A stretch of 64,000 nt of DNA from Rossellomorea vietnamensis (GTDB taxonomy: Bacteria; Bacillota; Bacilli; Bacillales; Bacillaceae_B): positions 310,001 through 374,000 of the forward strand of contig NZ_CP104558.1 of the NCBI RefSeq assembly GCF_025398035.1. The letters are read 5' to 3'. Of this stretch, positions 1 to 8,783 are shown piece after piece. Each line of letters begins with the position of its first letter. Position 1 is the first letter of the stretch. Made by a program: the position numbers and the translations under genes. A model generated the notes under the pieces. That model was not told where the DNA came from. It ran no database searches and worked only from the letters and a program-made list of their open reading frames with translations.

Positions 1-37
1 AGGCCTGAAGCGGATGCTTCAGGCCTGTCTTTTTCTT
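1..37 (+). terminator. Intrinsic terminator of an upstream gene
   Basis: A perfect 11-bp stem (AGGCCTGAAGC / GCTTCAGGCCT) with a 4-nt GGAT loop is followed by GTCTTTTTCTT. It ends a gene lying before the window. Confidence 0.85.
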
Positions 38-102
38 GCATTTCATATCATCATGTCGTAAATTGTTAAAGGATGTTTATTTACGGGGAGGGATAATAGG
101 AA

Positions 103-378
103 GTGAATCATAAGGATGATAGACGGTTTCGGATCGCCAACCACGAAGCATTAATTGGTGTTGCACTCGTTCTTATAAATTTTTTGTGGTGGTATGGATT
201 TGCATTTGGACTCGGCGGGCAGCCTGTATCAGATTACGATTGGATCTTGGGGATGCCGGCATGGTTCTTCTACAGCTGTATCGTGGGATTTCTTCTTATG
301 GTATTTTTAGTGATTATAGTGGTGAAATACCTTTTGACAGATATTCCGTTTGGCGAAGAGGAGGATGGTCATGAATAG
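103..378 (+). CDS. yhdT: YhdT family small membrane protein
   Basis: 91-residue integral membrane protein with two hydrophobic segments (about residues 16-35 and 52-76) and an acidic C-terminus. It resembles the YhdT (DUF997) family, which is commonly encoded directly before panF. Its biochemical role is unknown; an accessory role in pantothenate uptake is inferred from context only. The GTG start is chosen because a purine-rich GGGAGGGATAATAGG lies just upstream. The stop codon overlaps panF by 8 nt, so the two are translationally coupled. Confidence 0.85.
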   Translation: MNHKDDRRFRIANHEALIGVALVLINFLWWYGFAFGLGGQPVSDYDWILGMPAWFFYSCIVGFLLMVFLVIIVVKYLLTDIPFGEEEDGHE

Positions 379-1813
379 TATGGCAATGATTCCCTTGTTT
401 GCCTTTTTGATTTTGATTTTCATAGTGGGGATTTATACCGCTAAAACCGTAAGCAAATCAGATTCGTTTGTACAGGAATATTTCCTCGGCAGCCGACAAC
501 TCGGAGGATTTATCCTCGCCATGACGATGATTGCTACATACGGCAGTGCCAGCAGCTTCATCGGTGGTCCGGGTGCTGCATATACATATGGGCTATCATG
601 GGTGCTCCTTGCCATGAGCCAGGTTGTGACAGGATATTTTGTTCTTCTTATACTCGGTAAGAAGTTTGCCATTATGTCAAGGAAGTATAAAGCCGTTACA
701 TTGATCGATTATTTACAGGGGAGATATGGAAGCAATAAGATAACGGTCCTTTCGGCCATCAGTATCATCTTGTTCTTATTCTCTGCCATGATAGCCCAGT
801 GGGTAGGAGGGGCACGTTTAATCGAATCATTAACGGGATTGAGCTATGAAACCGCTCTATTCCTGTTTGCTATCTCCGTCCTCGTGTATGTTACGATCGG
901 CGGTTTCCGCGCCGTAGCCATCACAGATGCGATCCAGGGAGTTGTCATGCTTGGAGGGACATTGATCCTGTTGATTGCTACGATCATGGCAGGTGGCGGC
1001 ATGGAAAAGATCATGATGGAATTGCAAGCTGAAAATCCCAATTTACTAAGTCCCCATGGGCCGAACGGTGAGCTGAGCGCAAAGTATATCTCGTCTTTCT
1101 GGATCTTAGTGGGAGTGGGGGTCGTTGGACTTCCCCAAGTAGCCGTAAGGGCCATGAGCTATAAAAATTCCCGTTCTCTGCACAGGGCCCTGATTATCGG
1201 CACAATCGTCGTGGGTTCGATCATGCTTGGCATGCATCTCATCGGAGTTCTGGCAAGAGTGGTCCTCCCGGGAATCGAAGTGGCGGACAAAGTCATGCCG
1301 CTCCTTGCGCTTGAGGTGCTTCCTCCGTGGCTTGCGGGAATTGTTCTGGCAGCTCCCATGGCAGCCATCATGTCGACGGTGGATTCGTTGCTGTTGATCG
1401 TATCATCAGCCATTGTGAAAGATGTTTATATGAACTTCATCAATAAAGATGCAAAAGAGAAACAGATCAAGACAATCAGCTTCTGGGTGACGAGTCTGAC
1501 AGGTATACTGGTTTTTCTCATGGCATTAAGCCCGCCTGAATTGATTATCTGGCTTAATTTATTTTCTTTCGGAGGTCTTGAAGCAGTCTTTATCTGGCCA
1601 ATTGTACTCGGGCTATACTGGAAAAAGGGAAATAGTGCTGGTGCGCTTGCTTCCATGGTTTCAGGATTGGTGGCGTATATTTTATTTCATAGTTTTGCAC
1701 CAAACTATTTAGATATGAATACGGTCATCTTTCCCATTATCATCTCCTTTTTTATGTATGTCCTTGCTTCTCTGGCTACTCAATCGAAACACCGGATGGA
1801 TGGGTTTAAGTAA
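371..1813 (+). CDS. panF: Sodium/pantothenate symporter PanF
   Basis: 480-residue sodium:solute symporter family (SSS) protein that imports pantothenate, the coenzyme A precursor, with Na+ across the plasma membrane. The sequence shows about a dozen hydrophobic helices and an early GSASSFIGGPGAAY stretch typical of this transporter group. An in-frame start 21 nt upstream (350) is possible. I chose the ATG at 371 because GAGGAGG lies just before it and the protein then begins like other PanF proteins. It overlaps yhdT by 8 nt, and the pair ends at a terminator that includes the panF stop codon. The substrate is assigned from family resemblance and the yhdT neighbour. Confidence 0.9.
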   Translation: MNSMAMIPLFAFLILIFIVGIYTAKTVSKSDSFVQEYFLGSRQLGGFILAMTMIATYGSASSFIGGPGAAYTYGLSWVLLAMSQVVTGYFVLLILGKKFAIMSRKYKAVTLIDYLQGRYGSNKITVLSAISIILFLFSAMIAQWVGGARLIESLTGLSYETALFLFAISVLVYVTIGGFRAVAITDAIQGVVMLGGTLILLIATIMAGGGMEKIMMELQAENPNLLSPHGPNGELSAKYISSFWILVGVGVVGLPQVAVRAMSYKNSRSLHRALIIGTIVVGSIMLGMHLIGVLARVVLPGIEVADKVMPLLALEVLPPWLAGIVLAAPMAAIMSTVDSLLLIVSSAIVKDVYMNFINKDAKEKQIKTISFWVTSLTGILVFLMALSPPELIIWLNLFSFGGLEAVFIWPIVLGLYWKKGNSAGALASMVSGLVAYILFHSFAPNYLDMNTVIFPIIISFFMYVLASLATQSKHRMDGFK

Positions 1814-1829
1814 CCCATCCATTTTTGTC
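1796..1829 (+). terminator. Terminator of yhdT-panF
   Basis: Perfect 11-bp stem ATGGATGGGTT / AACCCATCCAT with loop TAAGT, followed by TTTTTGTCTTTT. The stem overlaps the last codons and the stop of panF. Confidence 0.9.
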
Positions 1830-1887
1830 TTTTCTAGTGCAAAAGAGTACATTGAATAGTAATAAAAGACGGATTGGGTGAAGGAAT

Positions 1888-3384
1888 ATGGAACATTCTG
1901 TAGTCGTGGTCGGAGGAGGTATCGGAGGGCTTACTGCTGCTGCCCTCCTTGGAAGTGCCGGTTATCATGTACATGTCCTTGAAGCTTCAAGGGAATGGGG
2001 TGGCTGTGCCGGGAAGTTCCAACGGGGAGAAGCGTTATTTCCAGTCGGAGCGACTCTTGGGATGGGTTTCGAACCTGGGGGGATTCATCAGCGCATCTTT
2101 CAGTACCTCGGCATCGAATTGCCGTCGAATCAACTCCTTGAGCGGGTAATGGACATACATCTTCCGGAGGTTAGCTTAACCTTCCAACGGAATCGGGAAT
2201 CGCATGTTAAAGGGTTGATGAAAGCGTTTCCTGATAGTGCAGATAAAATTGCCTGTTACTTCAGGGATTTGTACAGGATGGCTAAGGAAATACGGGTACT
2301 CGTGGATTCCCTGCCCATCCTTCCGCCGAGGACGGTAAGAGAGTGGAAGGAGCTCATTATGAGCCTGAATCTGGGTTCACTGACCCTTCTGCCAGGCTTT
2401 CAAAAGACCATGCTCGATCTGCTGAAAAAACACGACCTGCATGTCCACACATCCTTCAAACACTTTATTGATGGACAGCTGATAGACAGTATGCAGGTGG
2501 AGAGCGACCAATGTTCTTTATTGCTCGGCTGCCTGGCACTTGATATGTATCATGAGGGGGCCTTCTACCTTGAAGGTGGCTTATATCGCATAGCCGAATG
2601 TCTGGTCGATGCATCGATATCACTTGGGGTTAAAGCGACCCTGGGGAGGAAAGTGGTAAGCATTACACGTGATGAGCATCTTCAGGAGTGGATCGTCTCT
2701 GATCATAGAGGGAATGAATATCATGCCGATCATGTCATATGCAACGTTCCTGTCCAGTCACTCAAGAATCTATTCCCTGACGAATATGCACCAAGTATTA
2801 AAACCTATTTGAAAGGAAAAGAAAGAGAGGCTGTGTGGGGGACCATGACCCTTTATATGTTATTGAAAGAAGAATCACTGCCGGAAACTCTCCCCCTGTT
2901 TACGCAAATTTGCACAAGCAATGATGGTAATATGACGGAAGGAGATCATCTTTTCTTATCATTATCTCATCACGATGACCGGCAGCGCGCGCCGGAAGGA
3001 TTCCGTACTATGACGGTATCAACCCATACAAAATTAGAGAATTGGGACTCAAAAGAAAAATATGATTGGTACAAGAGGAACCTTAAAAAGAAGATGCTGG
3101 ATTCAATAGAGACGGTCATACCCACCTTTAGAAGTAGTCTGATAGAATGCTACCCGGGTGCGCCCAAGGCGTGGGAACGATATACGGGGCGGCCCGGCGG
3201 GATTGTAGGGGGATTTCCCCAAACCAATGATCATGCGCTCTTCAATAGTCTATCGCACAGGACTCCACTTGAGAATGTCTGGGTATGTGGAGATTCTGTC
3301 TTCCCAGGTGCGGGGACCATCGGGGTGTCTGTCAGTGGGTACCATGTCTTTCACTCTATCACAGGGAAAAAGCTTCCCACATAA
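1888..3384 (+). CDS. CrtI/phytoene-desaturase-like FAD-dependent oxidoreductase
   Basis: 498-residue flavoprotein. The N-terminus has a Rossmann dinucleotide motif VVGGGIGGLTAA (about residues 7-18), followed by an acidic residue that would bind the FAD ribose (LEAS). The C-terminus has the matching FAD-domain motif WVCGDSVFPGAGTIGVSVSGY, typical of the carotenoid desaturase/isomerase (CrtI, CrtISO) superfamily. The length is normal for that family. No phytoene or diapophytoene synthase gene is nearby, so the substrate may be a carotenoid or another polyene/lipid and is not known. Start ATG follows GGGTGAAGGAAT. Separated by 48 nt from the next gene. Confidence 0.75.
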   Translation: MEHSVVVVGGGIGGLTAAALLGSAGYHVHVLEASREWGGCAGKFQRGEALFPVGATLGMGFEPGGIHQRIFQYLGIELPSNQLLERVMDIHLPEVSLTFQRNRESHVKGLMKAFPDSADKIACYFRDLYRMAKEIRVLVDSLPILPPRTVREWKELIMSLNLGSLTLLPGFQKTMLDLLKKHDLHVHTSFKHFIDGQLIDSMQVESDQCSLLLGCLALDMYHEGAFYLEGGLYRIAECLVDASISLGVKATLGRKVVSITRDEHLQEWIVSDHRGNEYHADHVICNVPVQSLKNLFPDEYAPSIKTYLKGKEREAVWGTMTLYMLLKEESLPETLPLFTQICTSNDGNMTEGDHLFLSLSHHDDRQRAPEGFRTMTVSTHTKLENWDSKEKYDWYKRNLKKKMLDSIETVIPTFRSSLIECYPGAPKAWERYTGRPGGIVGGFPQTNDHALFNSLSHRTPLENVWVCGDSVFPGAGTIGVSVSGYHVFHSITGKKLPT

Positions 3385-3432
3385 AGCAGGAATCAGGATC
3401 CCATATGTAGAATGTTGTGATGGGGTGATAAT

Positions 3433-4290
3433 ATGTATAAGCTTACACAGTATGAAGACCCAATAGCCTTCCATGATAAGGTTTATTCTCTCCTTATGGA
3501 GGATGAGGCAGCGAATAATCTGCCTTTGGGACTATTGAATACCATGAAAACGAGTGACAAATATATAGATCCACTTCTGCTGTTAGTGGAAAATGAGGAT
3601 GACAAGGCAGTGGGATCATTCATCATGACTCCTCCTCATTACCTTGTCGTTACCCTGAATGTAGGGAAGGATGATATCCAGGCCATAGCCGAACAGCTCC
3701 ATACGTTTTGTGAGGATTCCGGGATGACGATCCCCGGTTTTGTTGCTGAGAAAGAAACCGCACTTCAACTGACCCATGCATGGTGTCACGTTACGGGGAA
3801 GGGTTTCACCATCCGTATGAACCAACGTGTGTATCAATTGAGTGAAGTGAATGATATCCAGTTGAGTGAAGGGAAAATGGTTCCGGTTCGTTCAGGTCAA
3901 GAGGGGCTCCTGGCCAAATGGATCAGTGAGTTTGTCGCAGATACAGAAGTCATAACCTTGTCGGGTGATGAAGCGCTCAAAAGGGCGAAAGATATGATTG
4001 ATAATGAACGCTATGTGTTCTTTTGGGAAGTGGCCGGACAGCCTGTTTCCATGGCAAGGGGGGCAAGAAGAACGGAAAACGGGATTACCGTAAATTTTGT
4101 TTACACCCCATCCGAATTCAGGAAGAAGGGATACGCCTCTTCTGTAGTAGCGGAACTGAGCCGTCTGCTACTGCATGAACACACCTTCTGTTCCCTCTAT
4201 ACGGACCTGGATAATCCCACATCGAACAAAATCTATATGGAGATCGGTTATAAACCAGTCTGTGATTCCATGATGATCACCATTGTTTGA
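3433..4290 (+). CDS. GNAT family N-acetyltransferase (long form)
   Basis: 285-residue protein whose C-terminal half has the GNAT acetyl-CoA fold: a beta-strand VNFVYTPSEFRKKGYASSVVAELS corresponds to motif A (V..V/Y-x-P-x-x-R-x-x-G-Y-A), and DLDNPTSNKIYMEIGYKP to motif B. The N-terminal half lacks a recognisable motif and probably is a degenerate GNAT-like or substrate-binding domain. The acceptor substrate is unknown. The ATG follows GGGGTGATAAT. It may be co-transcribed with the flavoprotein 48 nt upstream, as no terminator lies between them. Confidence 0.8.
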   Translation: MYKLTQYEDPIAFHDKVYSLLMEDEAANNLPLGLLNTMKTSDKYIDPLLLLVENEDDKAVGSFIMTPPHYLVVTLNVGKDDIQAIAEQLHTFCEDSGMTIPGFVAEKETALQLTHAWCHVTGKGFTIRMNQRVYQLSEVNDIQLSEGKMVPVRSGQEGLLAKWISEFVADTEVITLSGDEALKRAKDMIDNERYVFFWEVAGQPVSMARGARRTENGITVNFVYTPSEFRKKGYASSVVAELSRLLLHEHTFCSLYTDLDNPTSNKIYMEIGYKPVCDSMMITIV

Positions 4291-4330
4291 ACCAATCAGC
4301 ATAAGATGGAATAGAATATGAATTAAATGG

Positions 4331-4362
4331 TTGACATCGTGAGAAAAAGCGATTAGTATAAT
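4331..4362 (+). promoter_or_regulatory. Sigma-A promoter of the trp operon
   Basis: TTGACA at 4331-4336 and TATAAT at 4357-4362 (20-bp spacer), or TAGTAT at 4354-4359 with a 17-bp spacer. Either places transcription start near 4366-4370, just before the first T-box stem I. Confidence 0.6.
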
Positions 4363-4369
4363 AAACAAT

Positions 4370-4657
4370 CAATTAAATGAGCGAATGGCTTTGACGAAGA
4401 GGAGTACCTATAATCGACACTTCAGAGAGCTGGTGGTTGGTGTGAACCAGTGTGAGCGGTACTAGGGAATGGACTTCCGAGCTTCCAAACCGAAACCTTA
4501 GGGAAGTAGGCTTTGGCGAATGTCTTATCGTTACAAAAGACGCGTATTAGAGCATTCTGCTCCGATACGATTGAGTGGACTGTAAAAGCAGTCAACAAAG
4601 GTGGCACCACGGGTATCCCGTCCTTTCTTTTAATAAGATAAGGATTGGGATGCCTTT
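4370..4657 (+). promoter_or_regulatory. T-box leader 1 (tRNA-Trp specifier UGG) of trp operon
   Basis: All T-box landmarks are present. The AGAGGAGTAC (AGUA motif) of stem I is at about 4397-4406. The specifier GGAA-TGG-AC has UGG at 4470-4472. The conserved T-box sequence AAAGGTGGCACCACGG is near 4598-4612, and a terminator GGTATCCCGTCCTT / AAGGATTGGGATGCC with seven T ends at about 4657. The T-box bulge reads UGGC, which would pair with a GCCA tRNA end; G is the usual discriminator of bacterial tRNA-Trp. Uncharged tRNA-Trp would stabilise the antiterminator and allow transcription into leader 2. Confidence 0.92.
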
Positions 4658-4682
4658 TTTTATTCCTTTATATTGATAAATC

Positions 4683-4951
4683 GTTGAATAAGAGGAGTAC
4701 ATTCAAGTGATGCATAACAGGGAGTTAAGGACAGTGAGACCTTAGCATGATAGCTTGTCTGGAATGGACTTATGAGAGATGATCTGAATGAAGTAGGGTC
4801 GTACGGATTTCCACCGTTAAAAGGATAGAGTATCGGGTGATTAACCCTGTACTTGAACCAAGAGGGGATATAAGTATATCCCAATAGAGGTGGCACCGCG
4901 GTCAGCATCGTCCTCTATGAACAGGATTCCTGTTCATAGGGGACTTTTTTT
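4683..4951 (+). promoter_or_regulatory. T-box leader 2 (tRNA-Trp specifier UGG) of trp operon
   Basis: This is a second complete T-box, directly in series. AAGAGGAGTAC is at about 4689-4699. The specifier region GGAATGGACT has UGG at 4765-4767. The T-box AGAGGTGGCACCGCGG is at 4886-4901. The terminator stem GTCCTCTATGAACAGG (4910-4925) / CCTGTTCATAGGGGAC (4929-4944) is followed by TTTTTTT. The bulge is again UGGC. I see no good promoter between the leaders, so transcription must pass both terminators to reach trpE. Confidence 0.92.
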
Positions 4952-4991
4952 ATGGACTTTTTAAAAGGTGAAAGCGAATGGGAGGATATCA

Positions 4992-6389
4992 ATGATGAAG
5001 CACCAGGATTTGAACTATGTCGTGAAAGAATTGAATGGTGATATGTACACACCAATATCACTCTTTCAATCCCTAAAGGGGAAGAAGAAATTTTTATTGG
5101 AGAGTTCGCTGAAACACGAACAATCCGGTCGCTATTCTTTTGTGGGTAGCGATCCGTTCATGGAATGTAGGGCATATGGGGATACCGTACAAATAATAAA
5201 AACGTCTACTGATCGAGTAGAGGAACGAACAGGGGACCCCGTCGAGATAATTCAAACTCTTATTCCCCACGTTCCTTTAGAAGATGCACCCTTTCCTTTC
5301 ACAGGTGGAGGGGTTGGATATTTAGGATATGATGTGATCAGACATTACGAGGAAATCGGTATCACCCCCGATGACGAATTGGAGATGCCGGACATTCATC
5401 TCATGTTCTATGAAAAAGTCATTGTCTTTGATCACCTTGAGCATAAAGTATACATCATTGTCATGAATGAATGGACAGAAGAAATGGACGTCGATCTTGA
5501 GGGAAAAGTGAAGGAAACCGAAAACGAGCTGACAAATGTGTATTTGGACACAAACAAGGAAAAACTGGATCGTCTATCCTTTCATGCTCAAACGTCAAAA
5601 GATGAATATATGGAGAGAGTGGAAAGAGCGAAGCAGTCGATTCAGGAAGGAGAAATCTTTCAAGTGGTGCTTTCCCAAAGACTTCAGGCATCCTTTACCG
5701 GTGATCCTTTTACATTCTATAGAGGCTTAAGGCAATCCAATCCGTCACCATATATGTTCTTCATCGACTTTGAAGAGTACGTCGTATTGGGGGCATCCCC
5801 AGAAAGCATGTTGAAAGTACAGGGCAGTCAGATCACAACGAATCCCATTGCAGGTACAAGGCGCAGAGGGAATACCGTTGAAGAAGATGGAAAGCTTGAG
5901 AGGGAGCTGCTATCGGATGAAAAGGAAATGGCTGAGCATCGAATGCTTGTGGACTTAGGAAGGAATGATCTGGGAAGGATTTGTGAAATCGGATCCATCC
6001 GATTAACCAAGTACTTAACCATTGAGAGGTACAAATATGTGATGCACATCGTTTCAGAGGTGAAGGGTAAATTGAAGGAAGAAGTAACCCCCCTTGAAGC
6101 ATTAACAGGCTGTTTGCCTGCAGGAACAGTGAGCGGGGCACCGAAGATCAGGGCCATGCAGATCATCAATGGTCTTGAAACGACAAAACGCGGAGTATAC
6201 TCAGGCGCTGTTGGATATATCGGGGTCAACGGCAATCTGGACTTTGCCCTGGCGATCCGCACAATGGTCGTGAAAGATGGTGTGGCCAATGTTCAAGCAG
6301 GGGCAGGAATCGTGTATGATTCAGATCCGGAATCTGAGTATGAAGAAACGCTGAATAAAGCACAATCATTATTGGAGGTGACGGGATGA
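4992..6389 (+). CDS. trpE: Anthranilate synthase component I TrpE
   Basis: 465-residue large subunit that converts chorismate, with ammonia supplied by TrpG, to anthranilate, the first committed step of tryptophan synthesis. The N-terminal tryptophan-feedback motif LLESS is near residues 37-41. The C-terminal chorismate-binding domain carries NPIAGTRRRG, LVDLGRNDLGR, GCLPAGTVSGAPKIRAM and AGAGIVYDSDPE. A GTG at 4968 would add eight residues, but the ATG at 4992 has GGAGG six bases before it and was chosen. First gene of a seven-gene operon; its stop overlaps trpG by ATGA. Control is by the two T-boxes upstream, and very likely also by feedback inhibition through the LLESS site. Confidence 0.96.
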   Translation: MMKHQDLNYVVKELNGDMYTPISLFQSLKGKKKFLLESSLKHEQSGRYSFVGSDPFMECRAYGDTVQIIKTSTDRVEERTGDPVEIIQTLIPHVPLEDAPFPFTGGGVGYLGYDVIRHYEEIGITPDDELEMPDIHLMFYEKVIVFDHLEHKVYIIVMNEWTEEMDVDLEGKVKETENELTNVYLDTNKEKLDRLSFHAQTSKDEYMERVERAKQSIQEGEIFQVVLSQRLQASFTGDPFTFYRGLRQSNPSPYMFFIDFEEYVVLGASPESMLKVQGSQITTNPIAGTRRRGNTVEEDGKLERELLSDEKEMAEHRMLVDLGRNDLGRICEIGSIRLTKYLTIERYKYVMHIVSEVKGKLKEEVTPLEALTGCLPAGTVSGAPKIRAMQIINGLETTKRGVYSGAVGYIGVNGNLDFALAIRTMVVKDGVANVQAGAGIVYDSDPESEYEETLNKAQSLLEVTG

Positions 6390-6997
6390 TTCTACTCATT
6401 GATAACTATGATTCGTTTACGTATAACCTGTATCAATATATTGAAGAACTTGGTGAAAGGGTAGTGGTCAGACGGAATGATGCGATTTCATTGGAAGAAA
6501 TAAAAAAACTGGATCCTTCAGGGATCATCCTTTCCCCTGGACCAGGTAAGCCTGAAAATGCGGGTATTTGCACCTCGATTATACAGAATCTTCACGCTAG
6601 TGTGCCGATTCTCGGCGTTTGTCTGGGTCATCAGGCAATCGGGGCAGCCTTTGGGGCAACCATTGAAATAGCTGAAAAGGTCATGCATGGAAAGAGCTCA
6701 CTTATCAAACATAGTGGTGAAGGGATATTTGAATATTTGCCACAACCGTTGGAAGTGATGAGGTACCATTCACTGGTCATCAAAAAAGGGACTCTGCCAG
6801 AACCGCTGGAGACAGTTGCCCTTTCTATGGATGACGGGGAAATCATGGCCATCAAGCATATGGGATCTCCTTTGTTTGGGGTTCAATTCCATCCAGAGTC
6901 CATCGGGACGAAAACAGGGAAGAAAATCATTCAAAACTTTTTAGACGAAATGAGAAAGGGGAATAACCGTGAAAAGATATCTACAAAAGCTGTCTGA
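6386..6997 (+). CDS. trpG: Anthranilate synthase component II (glutamine amidotransferase) TrpG
   Basis: 203-residue class I glutamine amidotransferase that delivers ammonia to TrpE. The nucleophile is Cys79 in GVCLGHQAIG, with the oxyanion PGPGKPE before it and the catalytic His/Glu in GVQFHPESIGT. It starts with the ATGA overlap of trpE and runs 29 nt into trpD. B. subtilis lacks trpG in its trp operon and shares PabA from the folate operon. Here a dedicated subunit sits inside the operon, though it could also serve para-aminobenzoate synthesis, because PabA and TrpG are not separable by sequence alone. Confidence 0.93.
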   Translation: MILLIDNYDSFTYNLYQYIEELGERVVVRRNDAISLEEIKKLDPSGIILSPGPGKPENAGICTSIIQNLHASVPILGVCLGHQAIGAAFGATIEIAEKVMHGKSSLIKHSGEGIFEYLPQPLEVMRYHSLVIKKGTLPEPLETVALSMDDGEIMAIKHMGSPLFGVQFHPESIGTKTGKKIIQNFLDEMRKGNNREKISTKAV

Positions 6998-7994
6998 TGG
7001 TCATTCATTAGAAAGAGATGAGATGAGGGGAGCCGTTCAGGAATTATTCAAGGAAGATACGACCGAGAGTCAGATCGCCTGTTTCTTGACCCTGTTAAAA
7101 ACGAAGGGGGAAACGGTGGGGGAAATGACAGCCCTGGTTGAAGTGCTCCGAGAGAAGGCATTGCCCGTAACCAGCACTTTAAAGGATGTATTGGATAATT
7201 GCGGGACAGGTGGAGATGGATCCCAGAGCTTTAATATCAGTACAACAAGCGCATTCGTTTTGGCAGGGGCAGGCATCAAAGTCGCAAAGCACGGAAATCG
7301 GAGCATATCAAGCAGGACCGGCAGTGCAGATGTGTTGGAACATCTGGGCATCTCATTGGACTTTCAGGCCCATGAAGTGGAAAATCTCCTGAATGAAACC
7401 AATATCGCCTTCCTCTATACACCCCATATCCATTCGGGGCTGAAAAAAATCATGAAGGTACGGAAAGAATTGAAAATTCCGACCATCTTTAATCTGATTG
7501 GTCCACTAACGAATCCCGTTCAATTGGAAACCCAGCTGATCGGGGTGTACAGAAGAGATAAGCTGGAAACCATGGCACATGTCCTACGTGAATTGGGAAG
7601 AAAGCGGGCAATCGTCTTGAATGGGGCGGACTACATGGACGAAGCGTCACTTGCAGGTGAGAATCATCTTGTCCTTCTGGAGGATGGTGAAGTCAGCTCA
7701 TTTACATTATCAGGGGACGAGGTCGGGCTCCCATCTTATACCCTTGAAGAGATCAAAGGAGGAGATGCAGGAGTCAATGCCCGTATCTTACAGGACGTCT
7801 TACAAGGGAAAGAAGGAGCCTATACGGATACGGTCTTATTCAACGCAGGAATCGCCTTAGTTGCTCATGGTAAAGCTTCGACATTCGCAGAAGGTGTGAA
7901 ACTGGCAAGGGAAAGTATAGAAAGCGGACGGGCAAATGAGGCGCTCTCATCCCTTGTACACTATAGCCGACAACGACGAAAGCAGGTGATTTGA
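6969..7994 (+). CDS. trpD: Anthranilate phosphoribosyltransferase TrpD
   Basis: 341-residue enzyme that joins anthranilate to PRPP to form N-(5'-phosphoribosyl)anthranilate. The PRPP-binding GTGGDG loop is at residues 79-84. It is followed by KHGNRSISSRTGSAD (from 107), the anthranilate/Mg-binding region of the family, and FNLIGPLTNP later. The GTG start at 6969 has AAAGGGGAATAACC before it and overlaps the end of trpG by 29 nt. The length is normal for Bacillus TrpD. The stop codon abuts the trpC start. Confidence 0.95.
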   Translation: MKRYLQKLSDGHSLERDEMRGAVQELFKEDTTESQIACFLTLLKTKGETVGEMTALVEVLREKALPVTSTLKDVLDNCGTGGDGSQSFNISTTSAFVLAGAGIKVAKHGNRSISSRTGSADVLEHLGISLDFQAHEVENLLNETNIAFLYTPHIHSGLKKIMKVRKELKIPTIFNLIGPLTNPVQLETQLIGVYRRDKLETMAHVLRELGRKRAIVLNGADYMDEASLAGENHLVLLEDGEVSSFTLSGDEVGLPSYTLEEIKGGDAGVNARILQDVLQGKEGAYTDTVLFNAGIALVAHGKASTFAEGVKLARESIESGRANEALSSLVHYSRQRRKQVI

Positions 7995-8783
7995 TTGGCA
8001 ACCATTTTAGATACCATCATTGAAAAGAAGAAAGAAGAAGTGAACAATTTAAAACAATCCGGATATCAATCCTTTCATAATCATAGCACTTCGACTAAAT
8101 CATTATACGAAACGCTTAAATCTGCTCCCTTCTTACAAGTAATAGCTGAAATCAAGCGGGCATCACCATCAAAAGGCGATATCCGGACAGAGGTGGATCC
8201 GGAATTACAAGCTGCTATCTATGCAGAAGCTGGAGCGTGCGCCATTTCTGTTCTGACGGATACACCATTTTTCAAAGGGAGGATGGAGGATCTTGCAAAT
8301 GTTCGAAGAGCCGTCTCGATCCCGATTCTGTGTAAGGACTTTATCATCGATGAAATCCAGATCGATCGTGCCAGGGATGCAGGGGCGAATGTGATCCTGC
8401 TAATTGTTGCCGCACTGGATTTCACCAGACTGAAAGAATTATATTCTTATGCCTCACATCTTGGACTAGAGGTTCTTGTAGAAGTTCATAATGAGGAAGA
8501 AATGATGGATGCCTTAGAACTCGGTGCTACTATAATCGGGGTGAATAATCGGAACCTGAAAACCTTTGAAGTGGATCTATTAATCACTGAATCCCTGGCA
8601 TCGATGGTGAAAGGCAGGGAAGTAGTACTCATAAGTGAAAGTGGAATCAAGGATGAGTCAGATTCAAGGAGAGTGAAAGATGCAGGGGCACAAGGGATCC
8701 TCGTCGGGGAAACGTTAATGAGAAGTGAAGATCCCGCAGCTATCCTCTCCGCTCTCCAAGTTGAAATAGGTGAGATGAAATGA
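7995..8783 (+). CDS. trpC: Indole-3-glycerol phosphate synthase TrpC
   Basis: 262-residue (beta/alpha)8 barrel enzyme that closes the indole ring of carboxyphenylamino-deoxyribulose phosphate with loss of CO2. Catalytic signature EIKRASPSKGDI lies near residues 51-62. CKDFIID, EVHNEEEM, GVNNRNLKTFEVD and LISESGI follow in the usual order, with the phosphate-binding GILVGETLM near the end. The TTG start lies immediately after the trpD stop and is preceded by AGCAGGTGAT. It overlaps trpF by ATGA. It is not fused to trpF, unlike in enterobacteria. Confidence 0.95.
   Translation: MATILDTIIEKKKEEVNNLKQSGYQSFHNHSTSTKSLYETLKSAPFLQVIAEIKRASPSKGDIRTEVDPELQAAIYAEAGACAISVLTDTPFFKGRMEDLANVRRAVSIPILCKDFIIDEIQIDRARDAGANVILLIVAALDFTRLKELYSYASHLGLEVLVEVHNEEEMMDALELGATIIGVNNRNLKTFEVDLLITESLASMVKGREVVLISESGIKDESDSRRVKDAGAQGILVGETLMRSEDPAAILSALQVEIGEMK

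Noticed and set aside
5828-6289. 153-aa ORF on the minus strand within trpE
   Set aside because: Lies entirely inside trpE, has no ribosome site and only simple composition; a shadow of the real gene.
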